Assembly: GCA_030285985.1 (NCBI GenBank)
Contig: CP127384.1
Span: forward strand, 1,662,501-1,726,500
DNA length: 64,000 nucleotides
Source of the DNA: Aquidulcibacter paucihalophilus
GTDB taxonomy: Bacteria; Pseudomonadota; Alphaproteobacteria; Caulobacterales; Caulobacteraceae
Direction: 5' to 3'
Below the pieces are notes generated by a model that was not told the origin of the DNA, searched no databases, and saw only the letters and a program-made list of their open reading frames with translations. A program made the translations under genes and the position numbers. Below, piece after piece: positions 53,465-61,933 of the stretch; positions within the stretch are counted from its first letter, which is position 1; each line of letters begins with the position of its first letter.

Positions 53465-53842
53465 ATGGCCCCTTCACATAGTTTCCTTCCTGTCCTGCTG
53501 ATCGTGGACGACGACAAGGAGGTGTTGCGCTCTCTCGCCTTCATGGCGGGGACGCGCGGCTATGAAGTGATCAGCTGCGCCACCGCCGCCGAGGCGCTGG
53601 TCGCACTGGACGGTTCCATCGCATGTTTCATCATCGACCAGAACCTGCCTGATGTCCCGGGCATCCGCCTGCTCAAACAGATTCGCGACGCCGGAAATCA
53701 GGCCCCGGCCTTGCTGATGACAAGCAGCCCATCCTCGCTACTTCGGGGGCAGGCGGCTGCCGCAGGCGCGCCTATCGTGGAGAAGCCCCTCCTCGACGAG
53801 AGTCTGTTCGAGCAGATCGAAAAACTCATCGTCCGCCCCTGA
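53465..53842 (+). CDS. Single-domain response regulator
   Basis: A 125-residue receiver domain without output domain: LLIVDDDKEVLRSL, the phospho-acceptor Asp in FIIDQNLPDVPG, LLMTSSPSSL and EKPLLDESLF. It may act as a phosphate sink or relay for the kinase that follows, or for FixL; which is not visible. The ATG 53465 is used; longer starts would run into the FixK-like box at 53386-53399. Confidence 0.85.
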   Translation: MAPSHSFLPVLLIVDDDKEVLRSLAFMAGTRGYEVISCATAAEALVALDGSIACFIIDQNLPDVPGIRLLKQIRDAGNQAPALLMTSSPSSLLRGQAAAAGAPIVEKPLLDESLFEQIEKLIVRP

Positions 53843-53903
53843 CCGGGGTAGCCCCATGGGCGTCGCCAAACGTTCCGGAAAGCCGGATTGGCTCAAGCAG
53901 CCT

Positions 53904-53917
53904 ATGACATAAGTCAA
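53904..53917. promoter_or_regulatory. FixK-like box upstream of the HisKA_2 kinase
   Basis: ATGACATAAGTCAA matches TTGAC-N4-GTCAA at all but one position and ends 51 bp before the ATG at 53969. Confidence 0.6.
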
Positions 53918-53968
53918 GGACAGGCGCTGTCCCGGACCTAATCTTGACTGCGGTCCAGGGAATTCCTC

Positions 53969-54673
53969 ATGTCTCAGATGTCGAACGAAGGTCGGGACGC
54001 CGTCCGGGCCGTTCACCACCAGATCGGCAACAGCCTTCAGTCGGTCGCCAGTCTCCTGAACCTCGAAAGCCGGTCGGCACCTCCGGAAGCTGCGACTGTC
54101 CTGAGCGAGGCCGGCCGCCGTGTCAGTGCGGTGATGCGGCTGCACCAGCGCCTGCAGGAAACCGACGGCGACTTTGTTCGGCTGGACGATCTGCTCGCCG
54201 ACATCTGCCGCGATATCGCCGAGCTGGACGCCGTGGACCGCGAGGCCGAGATCCGGGTCGATCTCCAGCCCTATTGCGCCACACCCAGACTCGCCGCCGC
54301 CATGGCCATGATCACCGCCGAGCTGGTCGGCAATTCGCTTGAGCATGGCCTGGCTCGCCGGGCTGGAACCGTCGAGGTCCGTCTCGCGCCTACGGACGAC
54401 GGCACCTGCCTCGTCGTCCAGGACGATGGCGAAGGCATTCCCGATGGAAGGCTTGGCCCGGGATTCGGCCTCACGCTCGTGACCCGTCTGGCGCGCCAGC
54501 TCGGCGCCAAGGTCGAAAAATCGTCAGGCCCCGCCGGGACGTGTTTCGAAATGACATGCCCGGGCCTGTGGCTGGATCCGACAGGGTCGGCGCAGCCCAC
54601 GAAGGTGCCGGCACGGGTTTCGACATGCTCGCCCTTCTCGACGCAGAATCGGCGGATAGATGACCCTTCTTGA
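53969..54673 (+). CDS. HisKA_2-type sensor histidine kinase without sensor domain
   Basis: A 234-residue kinase. The phospho-acceptor region is VHHQIGNSLQSVASLLNLES and the ATP-binding part has ELVGNSLEHG, VQDDGEGIPDG and GFGLTLV. No input domain or membrane helix is present, so it must take its signal from a partner, perhaps the single-domain regulator just upstream. The C-terminal 35 residues are disordered and overlap the next gene by 14 bp. Confidence 0.83.
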   Translation: MSQMSNEGRDAVRAVHHQIGNSLQSVASLLNLESRSAPPEAATVLSEAGRRVSAVMRLHQRLQETDGDFVRLDDLLADICRDIAELDAVDREAEIRVDLQPYCATPRLAAAMAMITAELVGNSLEHGLARRAGTVEVRLAPTDDGTCLVVQDDGEGIPDGRLGPGFGLTLVTRLARQLGAKVEKSSGPAGTCFEMTCPGLWLDPTGSAQPTKVPARVSTCSPFSTQNRRIDDPS

Positions 54674-55004
54674 ATCCGCGTACTACAGCGTTGAAAATCG
54701 GCTAAAATTGCGATGCCTATCTACAGAGTATGAAATACTGCTGTTATTGTACGAACTAGGCTACAGTAAACCGACCGTATTATTGACGATGCAGAAATCC
54801 TCTAGCAGTACATTTTACAACTGTGTTGGTAAACTTCATCACAACGGCCTGATCAATATCGATGTGGACGGTAATGATCGCCGTCAGTCCCTATACTCTC
54901 TGACCGCCTTCGCGCGGGGCGTCCTGGATGAGAATTGGGACAAGATCCAGGCCTGGACGAGAGGACGAGGAGCAGGCGAGTCCGGGACGCTGTCGGAACC
55001 CTGA
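54660..55004 (+). CDS. Winged-helix (MarR-like) regulator with AT-rich gene
   Basis: A 114-residue protein with a winged helix pattern: LSTEYEILLLLYELGYSKPTVLL, then SSSSTFYNCVGKLHHNGLINI and a wing DVDGNDRRQSLYSL, close to MarR/PadR-type DNA-binding domains. The first 200 bp are strikingly AT-rich with many A/T-ending codons (TTA, ATA, GTA), unlike all neighbours, and the last part returns to high GC. The start overlaps the kinase gene by 14 bp. Recent acquisition is likely; the target is unknown. Confidence 0.65.
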   Translation: MTLLESAYYSVENRLKLRCLSTEYEILLLLYELGYSKPTVLLTMQKSSSSTFYNCVGKLHHNGLINIDVDGNDRRQSLYSLTAFARGVLDENWDKIQAWTRGRGAGESGTLSEP

Positions 55005-55036
55005 AGTCTTAGGGTTGAGGGAGGCGATCAAAAGCA

Positions 55037-55067
55037 GGGGGCGGGCGTCAAACGCCCGCCCCCTTTT
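55037..55067. terminator. Strong bidirectional terminator
   Basis: GGGGGCGGGCGT (55037-55048) and ACGCCCGCCCCC (55052-55063) form a 12-bp perfect stem with a CAA loop, followed by TTTT on the plus strand and preceded by AAAA for the minus strand. It separates the winged-helix gene from the convergent lipoprotein gene. Confidence 0.85.
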
Positions 55068-55118
55068 GAATCATCGTATTCGGCATCGCGTGAAGTCGAC
55101 GGGCGTCGCTGAACCCGC

Positions 55119-55748
55119 CTAGCCCGGACGTCGGACGGTCGGGCCGAGGCGTTCGACCACCTGGCGGGCGTTGAACACGCCCCTCTCATCTTGCGGCATG
55201 GGCAGGCGTCCCATGACAATTTCTGCGGTGGCTTCGAAATGCTCAACGGTTTGCATGTCGGCCCTTGATGCCCAGAAGGGGTCGCTGCTCCAGGGGTACC
55301 AGGACTGCCAACCGGTTCGGCTGCCATAGTAGCGCCAGGACGGACGCCAGTGGGGGTATTCCGGTCCGTACCACGGGCGGTAGAAGGGGTCCGGAACGAG
55401 ATCGCGCCGGATTTCGCGTTCCGTTTCGCGCTCGATCACCCGGAACCAGTCGTAGCCTTGCTGCAGGGTCAGTTCGGCCGATCTGTAGAGCAGGTAGCCT
55501 TCAACCGTGTCGCGGGAGGTAAATGCATCGCCGGCAAAGGTGACTCGGTAGCGATCGGCCGCCAGCAGCCTCTCCGAATAGCCCTCCAGACCATGCACGC
55601 CAGGCTGGACGGGATGATAGGGGGCGTCGACTGTGGCGCAACTGGCGAGAACCATGACCACTCCGGTGCAGATGGACGCGCCGAAGGACCGTCTTGCGGC
55701 GGTGGCCCCTCCGGAGGTCCTGTTATTCAATATTCCGGTTTGGTTCAC
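55119..55748 (-). CDS. CC0125/CC1285-type lipoprotein
   Basis: A 209-residue protein with a lipobox (VMVLASC, Cys37) after a charged N-terminus, then the family pattern: GYSERLLAADRYRVTFAGDAFTSRDTVEGYLLYRSAELTLQQGYDWF, the Trp/Tyr/Pro-rich WRPSWRYYG region and VFNARQVVERLGP. It should be a periplasmic or outer-membrane lipoprotein. Function unknown. A FixK-like box lies 61 bp upstream of the start codon. Confidence 0.83.
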   Translation of the reverse strand: MNQTGILNNRTSGGATAARRSFGASICTGVVMVLASCATVDAPYHPVQPGVHGLEGYSERLLAADRYRVTFAGDAFTSRDTVEGYLLYRSAELTLQQGYDWFRVIERETEREIRRDLVPDPFYRPWYGPEYPHWRPSWRYYGSRTGWQSWYPWSSDPFWASRADMQTVEHFEATAEIVMGRLPMPQDERGVFNARQVVERLGPTVRRPG

Positions 55749-55809
55749 GACATCTCTCCTATTCCAATATTTGCATATTAAATTCTAACATATTGCTCCC
55801 GCACCCCAG

Positions 55810-55823
55810 TTGATATTCGTCAA
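55810..55823. promoter_or_regulatory. FixK box upstream of the lipoprotein gene
   Basis: TTGATATTCGTCAA fits TTGAT-N4-(A/G)TCAA and lies 61 bp upstream of the lipoprotein ATG at 55748, on the minus-strand promoter. Confidence 0.7.
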
Positions 55824-56024
55824 GTGATTGTTGTTATAGACCAATTCTGTTCATCGGAATATATCGTCAGGATATGGTCGTCGATCGAATATCGCCGTGA
55901 ACGCGCATGGGCCCAGAACGTCCTGATCAGAAGTCTCGATCTGCTATCAAGCGGGGTTCGCAAATTTGACCCTAAGGATGGCTCGCCACGACGTCCGGCA
56001 CCATGTCCATGCGGCATACGGTGA

Positions 56025-56052
56025 AAGGGGCAGGCATCGCTGCCGGCCCCTT
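56025..56052 (-). terminator. Hairpin downstream of the autotransporter gene
   Basis: AAGGGGC and GCCCCTT pair around an inner GGCA/TGCC helix, 27 bp after the autotransporter stop codon. The T-run is short, so it is a moderate candidate. Confidence 0.5.
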
Positions 56053-56078
56053 CCGCTTTTGAGTTCAGGAGCTCGGGA

Positions 56079-59000
56079 TTATTGAGCGCCGGCGCCGAAC
56101 CTGATGGTCACGCTGCCGTAGACAGCCTGGTCATCAATGCCGTCGCCGAAGCGACCCGAGTAGCCGATCCTCCCGGTCACCCGGTCCGAGAAGGCGCCCG
56201 TCAGACTGAGACCCGCCAGGAACGAGCCGCGCTCAACGGTCGGCGACTGAACGGTGAAGTCGCTGCCCGCTGGAGCATCCGCGAACCGGGCCATCACATC
56301 GAACTCCGCGTCGCCCAGGTCACTGCGGTAGGCGATGCGGGCCTCGGGGATGATCGACCCCATGCGGCCCGTCCACTTCACACCGGCCAGAAACGACGTC
56401 TGGGACGCCGACTGGTCTGCGTAGGCGAGATTGGCTCCGGGCACGCCGGTTTCGGTGAATGCGCCCAACTCGGTGTCGGAGTAGTCCAGGGCAACGAACG
56501 GCGTCAGCCATGTGCCCTGCACCGGTATGCGGGCACCGGCTTCGGCGTAGAGTGAAAGGGTGTCGGTGTCCGGCGTGCCCGCTGCTGTTCCGACCGTGCT
56601 CAGGATGCCGATGGACCGGATGCTGGCACCGCTCAGCTGCGTGAAGTTGCCGATGCCACGCAGATAGTAGGCACCATTATCATATGACGCCCGCAATCCG
56701 AGCAGCCAGCCGTCAGCTTCGATCCGGCCATTCTGGCGGTCAAAGTCGACCTCCAGGTCACGATAGCCGACGTATCCGCCGACCCTGGTGTCGTTCATGA
56801 CATGGTCCAAGCCGACAATCGCGAACTGTTGCTTGGCATCGGACCCCGGCGCGTTGGCGTCGCCATCAAGGTTGGCGCTGTTGAGGCCGCCAACCGTCCA
56901 AAGTCGGAACCCGGCTTCCGGATTGCGGCAGCCATCGATACCTTCAGGGCTGTTCAGGCAGTCCGACTGATCGGCGATGGCGGTGTTCAGTTGCTGGCTG
57001 CCGTTCCGCAGTGACTGGAGATATCCCGCCGTCTGGGCGCCGGTGAGCTGGTCCAGCGCCAAGGGGTAGTCCGTGGCATCCAGCAGGAACAGGTTTGCGA
57101 GCATGCCGGCGAACGGGCCCGTCAGCGCCGGGTTGTAGACTGCCTCGATACCGCCGCCGACCGCGGCCTGATTGCCCGTCAGGCCCGATACGGCGCCGAA
57201 CCCGATACGCGTGATGGTCAGGTCGACGTTGGCTCCGCTGTCATAGACGGCTACCGGAACCAGCAGGGGGCTGCCCGTGTTGGTGACGACGCTCGAGAAG
57301 GTTCCGTTGAGCACGTTGGCATCGATGATGTTGTCGAAGCTGTAGAAATTCCCGAACAGGCCGTTTGATGTCGACAGGTTGAGCTGCAGCGTTCCAGCCA
57401 AGGTGACCGTATTGGCCGCAATCACCTGGATGGGCGACGGGATGGCCAGGGCGCCGAGCAATCCCGAGGGTGCCCCGGAGCCGCCGAACGACAACGGCAT
57501 GTCCAGCACAAGCGTGCCACCCGACGCGACGGTGAAGGTATTTACGTAACCACCGGCAGGACCGTCATAGGATGGGTTGGTGATGCGTGGATTCACAAGG
57601 CGCAGCGAGCCGCCGCTGGCGATGGTCAGCGAACCCTCATACTCCCCGTTCGGATTGATCACACCGTCGAGAATGGTCGTGCCGCCTGCGATGGTGATGC
57701 TGTCATCGGCCGAGATATCGATGTTTCCGTAGATGGAGCCGCTGCCGAGGAGGCGGATGTCGACCGCGTTCGGGGCGAGGGTCGTGTCGATCGCCAGCCC
57801 GTGTGTCCAGGTCAGGCCGCCGTCTGTGCTCTCGCGGGCGGTGATGGAGCCGCCATTGTTGATGATGGTGAAGACTGCGCCCGGCGGCGGCACGATGGGG
57901 GAAGCGTCGAAGTCCCGCACCAGGATGCCCGTGGCCGAGGCGGCGCCGACATTCGTACGCGCCGACACGGTGATTGAACCGGTGTTGGTCAGGGTGGCGG
58001 TGTTAACGGCCGACATAAAGTCCATGCCGACCGCCGTGGCGCCCAGGGGCAGTTCGTCGAGCGAGCCAGGAATGGCCAGGCTGGCCGCGGAGGCGTCCAT
58101 CAGGATTGAGCCCGTGGCGCTTGCTGTGACGGTCAGGCTGCCGGAGTTGGTCACAGCGCCGGACAGGCTGTTGGCGGCCTCCTCTTCCCAGACGACCGGA
58201 CCTTCTTCATCCGAGCCATGGCCGCCGTTAGTGGGGCCGCCGTGACCTTCGGTGCCGCCATGGCCGCCGCCTTCATCGCCCTCGACCACTGCGGTCGGAT
58301 CGTAGGTGCCGTAGAAGCCAAAGCCGAGCGCCCCGGCTGTCGCCGGGCCGGCGACCTGGGCGTCAGCACTGACAACCACGGTCCCGCTATTGGTCACCGC
58401 CAGCGTCAGCGGATCGCCAAACGCTGTGTAGCCGATCGAACCGGCCGATGCTGAGCCGCTGGTCTCGCCGAACATGCCGGCGGTCGATTGGACCCTGAAG
58501 GAACCCGTATTGGCGAACGTCGCCAGGGCGGTATTGCCGGTGACCTCCTGCTCGACGCCAATCGCGCCAGCCTCCACCGTTCCCGAAAGTCCGGTCGCAG
58601 ACGCGCTGCTGCTGGCCAGGAAAGAGCCGGCGTTGGTGAAGGTGGCGCTGGCGGCGCCTGTGGTCGTGGCCTGCTGCAGCACAGCCGGATGCAGATCCGA
58701 GCTGGCGTTGGCGAGCTCGCCGGTCGCCGAGGCGGACCCGATGACATTGATCACGCCGCTGGCGCCGTTGGTGAGGGTCACGCCTGCGATGCGGTCCTCG
58801 ATCTGGGGAGAGCCTTCAGCCTCGGCCACCTGCAGAATGGCGGATTCTATGGTTGCGATGGCTCCGGACTGGGAGCCTTCGCCCTGGGAACTCGCCACGC
58901 TCGTGGCGCCGAAATCAATCCGGCCGTTGTTGGTGGCGGTGGCGATCGAGATGCCGCCGTCCGAACCGTTGGACTGGACCTTGGTGACGAGCAGGCTGCT

Positions 59001-60191
59001 GGCGACCGCATTGCTGTTGGCGAGGGTCGTGCCGTTGGCGGTCGCGATGGACGTCCCGGTGATGCGGCCGGCAGCGGCGTTGGTGAAGATCACGGTGGAG
59101 CTGTCGTCCCCCGAACCATTGGACGCGGTCCGCAGGTGGAACAGGCCATGTTCGCCGCCGCCCAGTGTGGACTCGGCGGTCGCCGCACCCGCGCTGGACG
59201 AGGCCAGGGCCGTCGCGCCAGCCGTCAGCGTTCCGCTGTTGGAGAAGGTGGTGCTGGTGACGCCGTCGCCGCCGCCATTGGCCTGGGCCCGCATGAACAG
59301 GGCTTCGCCGGCCGTAGCGCGCGCGAGCGCGTCTCCGACCGAATTGGCCGTGGCGGTGCCGTTGAACAGGATGGTTCCGCTATTGGTGATGGACGTGCTG
59401 GCGGACCCGCCGCCGCCGCCTTCGACGGTGGCTTCCTGATGCAGACCGCCGACGGCGCTCGCCGTGGCCCGCGCGGCGATGTCGCCGTGGAAGTCCGTTC
59501 CCGTCGCGCTTGCGCTCGCGCCGAGATCAAACAGACCGGTATTGATCAGCGAGGCCGAGACGGTTGCATTTGGTGCCGTCGCAATCTGTGTGACCGCGTC
59601 CAGAAGATCGGCGTTCGCGATCGCCTGCCCTTCGTCGTTGGTGGCCGTGGCCAGGGCCCTGATCGACACCGAGCCGGCATTTGCGATGGAAATGATGGCG
59701 TCAACGTCGCCCGGCGCGGCGCTTGGGTCCAGAATCGACAGCGGCGACGTCTCCACTTCACCCACGCTCAAGCGTTGCACGATGGTGCCGCTCGCGGTCG
59801 ATGCGACGCTGGCGGTGGCGGCCGGCGTCCCGGCGTCCGTGACGCCGAGTGTGAGCACCTGGCCGGCGTTGATGACGTACACCGGATCGACGTCCAGTCC
59901 GGGGCTGACGACCGGTTGGGCCAGAATCGACAGCGGCGTCGTCGCCATTTCGCCAACGCTCAGACGTTTCGCGATCTCTCCTTGCTCGGTCGTTGCGACA
60001 GCGGCTGTAGAGGCCAGCGTCCCACCGTCGGTGACGCCCGTCAGGGAAACCGGGTCAGCGGCGGCGACGAATTCCGGGTCGAAATTGAGTCCGGGGCTCA
60101 CGATCGCCTGGGCCAGGGCTGGCGAGGCGATGATCAGCGCCAAGGCCGACACGCCGACGGACAGGCGAAGGTATCTTGAATGCTTGGGCAT
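56079..60191 (-). CDS. Autotransporter (type Va secretion) with C-terminal beta-barrel
   Basis: A 1370-residue protein: signal peptide (1-28, ending SPALAQ), a long Ala/Thr/Ser/Asn-rich passenger with recurring TNSGT and NAG turns typical of a beta-helix, and a C-terminal barrel of about 270 residues ending VYGSVTIRFGAGAQ. The first 170 residues are two tandem units, each with VSPGL-x-x-DP and SVGE-x-x-T-x-PLSIL. A Gly/His/Glu-rich loop (GGGHGGTEGHGG region) lies mid-passenger. Start 60191 has GAGGGGGAAC upstream. A FixK box lies 113 bp upstream. Adhesion or surface function is inferred. Confidence 0.88.
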   Translation of the reverse strand: MPKHSRYLRLSVGVSALALIIASPALAQAIVSPGLNFDPEFVAAADPVSLTGVTDGGTLASTAAVATTEQGEIAKRLSVGEMATTPLSILAQPVVSPGLDVDPVYVINAGQVLTLGVTDAGTPAATASVASTASGTIVQRLSVGEVETSPLSILDPSAAPGDVDAIISIANAGSVSIRALATATNDEGQAIANADLLDAVTQIATAPNATVSASLINTGLFDLGASASATGTDFHGDIAARATASAVGGLHQEATVEGGGGGSASTSITNSGTILFNGTATANSVGDALARATAGEALFMRAQANGGGDGVTSTTFSNSGTLTAGATALASSSAGAATAESTLGGGEHGLFHLRTASNGSGDDSSTVIFTNAAAGRITGTSIATANGTTLANSNAVASSLLVTKVQSNGSDGGISIATATNNGRIDFGATSVASSQGEGSQSGAIATIESAILQVAEAEGSPQIEDRIAGVTLTNGASGVINVIGSASATGELANASSDLHPAVLQQATTTGAASATFTNAGSFLASSSASATGLSGTVEAGAIGVEQEVTGNTALATFANTGSFRVQSTAGMFGETSGSASAGSIGYTAFGDPLTLAVTNSGTVVVSADAQVAGPATAGALGFGFYGTYDPTAVVEGDEGGGHGGTEGHGGPTNGGHGSDEEGPVVWEEEAANSLSGAVTNSGSLTVTASATGSILMDASAASLAIPGSLDELPLGATAVGMDFMSAVNTATLTNTGSITVSARTNVGAASATGILVRDFDASPIVPPPGAVFTIINNGGSITARESTDGGLTWTHGLAIDTTLAPNAVDIRLLGSGSIYGNIDISADDSITIAGGTTILDGVINPNGEYEGSLTIASGGSLRLVNPRITNPSYDGPAGGYVNTFTVASGGTLVLDMPLSFGGSGAPSGLLGALAIPSPIQVIAANTVTLAGTLQLNLSTSNGLFGNFYSFDNIIDANVLNGTFSSVVTNTGSPLLVPVAVYDSGANVDLTITRIGFGAVSGLTGNQAAVGGGIEAVYNPALTGPFAGMLANLFLLDATDYPLALDQLTGAQTAGYLQSLRNGSQQLNTAIADQSDCLNSPEGIDGCRNPEAGFRLWTVGGLNSANLDGDANAPGSDAKQQFAIVGLDHVMNDTRVGGYVGYRDLEVDFDRQNGRIEADGWLLGLRASYDNGAYYLRGIGNFTQLSGASIRSIGILSTVGTAAGTPDTDTLSLYAEAGARIPVQGTWLTPFVALDYSDTELGAFTETGVPGANLAYADQSASQTSFLAGVKWTGRMGSIIPEARIAYRSDLGDAEFDVMARFADAPAGSDFTVQSPTVERGSFLAGLSLTGAFSDRVTGRIGYSGRFGDGIDDQAVYGSVTIRFGAGAQ

Positions 60192-60304
60192 CTTGTTGTT
60201 CCCCCTCTTTCGAGATTGATGGCGCGACACTGTCGCGGACCCCGCCAACCACTTAAGGTGTTGACCGGTCGATCAGCCGTTACGAGTCGGCGAGGTCGAG
60301 CTCG

Positions 60305-60318
60305 TTGATTTTGGTCAA
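60305..60318. promoter_or_regulatory. FixK box upstream of the autotransporter
   Basis: TTGATTTTGGTCAA (minus strand TTGACCAAAATCAA) fits the FixK consensus TTGAC-N4-ATCAA. It ends 113 bp before the autotransporter ATG. Confidence 0.7.
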
Positions 60319-60818
60319 GACCTCCGGAATTCGGAGTTATCTGGCACAGCCATGAGTTTTCCCGGCCGTGCGTCCTGTGCCTCTGCCAGCTCGCACTCAT
60401 GCCGCTGACCAGCCAGGTGCCCAGCCTCGCGCCTGTCGCGAAATCGACCAACTTGTTCCGGTAGATTCCACAGCCTCACGCCATGCCGGATAGGCACGAT
60501 TTCGCCGCACCTTCATCTTCGCTCGGCTGCCCCCGTGTGAATCACCACGGGCTTGTTGGGGGCTCGAGTTTCAATGCCGAGGCCTACTTCTGCGATCCTC
60601 GGTCACCGTGGCAGCGCGCCTCTAATGAGAACACCAGCCCGCTGCTGCGCCAGTACCGGCACCCTGGAACCGACCTTCCGCTGCAAAGCCAAGCCCGACT
60701 CAGCGGCATCGCCCATCAGCTCAACCCATGCCCGATAAAGACCTCGCTTACGGCACGCCAGCGGGAGCTTGCCGAGCTGTTGCGGCGAATGAGACGCCGA
60801 AAGCGGACTCGCCGGACG

Positions 60819-60850
60819 TCCGCTATGGGTCGGAAGCGGACTTTCGGCTG
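60819..60850 (+). repeat. Dispersed GTCCGC repeat, copy 2
   Basis: GTCCGCTATGGGTCGGAAGC then GGACTTTCGGCTG, followed by AGCGGACATCC about 20 bp later. Same core as copies at 43148, 61342, 61891 and 62259. Confidence 0.75.
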
Positions 60851-60922
60851 AATTTGGGAAGCGGACATCCTGAGGCCATGAGCGGTATGAGAATGCCACC
60901 AGCGCGCTCAAGGGAGGTGCCC

Positions 60923-61315
60923 GTGAAGCCCAAACGCATCAATGTCCTGGAAATTTCGGAAGGCCTGCCGCCGGGTGCCGCGACGCTACTCGATCTTCGC
61001 TATGGCGCGGAGAGCGACTGGAACTTGATCGCCCACTTCAGCAATGGAGACGAGGCAATCTCTGTCTCAGTGGAACGCCCGACTGCATTCAGGGTGACTG
61101 ACGAAGGCAATCTGCGTTGGTATTGGTCGATGCTCGGTGCGCAAGGCGGTCCATGGGGGTTTGTCTACGAACTGGAGGGTAGCGCGTGGCTGGCGGAGTA
61201 TGAAAGCTCGGCCGCCGGACCCGATCCGGAAGTGAAGCACTATCTCGTCGCGGGTTCAGACGAATGTCTCGAAGTTCTCTCATGGGCAAAACCGATCGTG
61301 CAGCGAAACCCCTGA
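60923..61315 (+). CDS. Orphan protein between repeats
   Basis: A 130-residue acidic protein, no recognised family. It has a strand-rich C-terminal half (WYWSMLGAQGGPWGFVYELEG, HYLVAGSDECLEVLSW). The GTG at 60923 is preferred because GGGAGG lies 7 bases upstream; an ATG farther upstream lacks one. It lies between two copies of the dispersed repeat. Confidence 0.55.
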   Translation: MKPKRINVLEISEGLPPGAATLLDLRYGAESDWNLIAHFSNGDEAISVSVERPTAFRVTDEGNLRWYWSMLGAQGGPWGFVYELEGSAWLAEYESSAAGPDPEVKHYLVAGSDECLEVLSWAKPIVQRNP

Positions 61316-61341
61316 TCTCCATTTTTTCGAGCAGTCCGAAC

Positions 61342-61370
61342 GTCCGCTTTGGGTCGGGAGCCGACTTTCG
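61342..61370 (+). repeat. Dispersed GTCCGC repeat, copy 3
   Basis: GTCCGCTTTGGGTCGGGAGC then CGACTTTCG; lies between two orphan genes. Confidence 0.75.
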
Positions 61371-61412
61371 TCGAAGGTGGACAGTCAGCGCGGAAGCAGC
61401 AACCCTTTAGGT

Positions 61413-61880
61413 ATGACAGAGGGCAGACAACGCCGGGCCGCAGTCCTTGGGGGCATTGGCCTGTTCATGATGGCCGGTGCCATCTGGTTCAGGGTCGCGC
61501 CATCCGACTCAAACGCGTCCGCGCCCCTCTGGGCAGACGTGCTCCCGGTGATGATATTCTTGATCGGGCTGGTTCTGTTCCTCCAGTCCGGCTTCATCGA
61601 ACTGCTTAAGATCGTCAAAGAAGGGCGGAAGAGCGCGACGGAGATGCAAGAGGCTCAACTCAGACGGCTGAACCGTCTTGGAGTTGGGCTCCTGGCCTTG
61701 ATCGTGCTGGCAGGCGTCTTTGTCTTCTCTGCCCGTATGGCGGACGGGCGACTTGGCTGGGGAAGCACCGGACTTGCTTGGGCGGTTTACCTCACCGGGT
61801 TCGTGCTTTTGGCTACTGCTTCGCTGCTCGGCACATGGGCTCGATTTCGGGAAATCGAAATCCTATCCGACCGGAATTAA
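61413..61880 (+). CDS. Four-helix membrane protein of unknown function
   Basis: A 155-residue protein with four hydrophobic segments (about 10-26, 42-60, 85-103, 122-140) separated by a charged central loop (KEGRKSATEMQEAQLRRL). ATG 61413 is chosen; there is no strong ribosome-binding site. No family is recognised. It is flanked by repeat copies 3 and 4. Confidence 0.55.
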   Translation: MTEGRQRRAAVLGGIGLFMMAGAIWFRVAPSDSNASAPLWADVLPVMIFLIGLVLFLQSGFIELLKIVKEGRKSATEMQEAQLRRLNRLGVGLLALIVLAGVFVFSARMADGRLGWGSTGLAWAVYLTGFVLLATASLLGTWARFREIEILSDRN

Positions 61881-61890
61881 CGTCTGCAGT

Positions 61891-61920
61891 GTCCGCTATG
61901 GGGCGGGAACCGACTGTCGC
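61891..61920 (+). repeat. Dispersed GTCCGC repeat, copy 4
   Basis: GTCCGCTATGGGGCGGGAAC then CGACTGTCGC, followed by a run of nine G (61926-61934), immediately after the membrane-protein gene. Confidence 0.7.
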
Positions 61921-61933
61921 CTGAGGGGGGGGG

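Larger units (their letters stand above)
55749..56078. other. 330-bp intergenic region
   Basis: No gene is recognised. The AT-rich left part holds the lipoprotein promoter and a FixK box; the right part holds a hairpin downstream of the autotransporter. Confidence 0.6.
60192..60922. other. 731-bp region without a credible gene
   Basis: It contains the autotransporter promoter and a FixK box (60305-60318) on the left and a copy of the GTCCGC repeat (60819-60850) on the right. A 122-codon frame across 60483-60851 ends in repeat-derived sequence (SAMGRKRTFG) and has no homology, so it is not called. Confidence 0.5.

Noticed and set aside
60483..60851. 122-codon frame upstream of repeat copy 2
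   Set aside because: Ends inside the dispersed repeat, has no homology or ribosome-binding site, and composition is unlike a protein.
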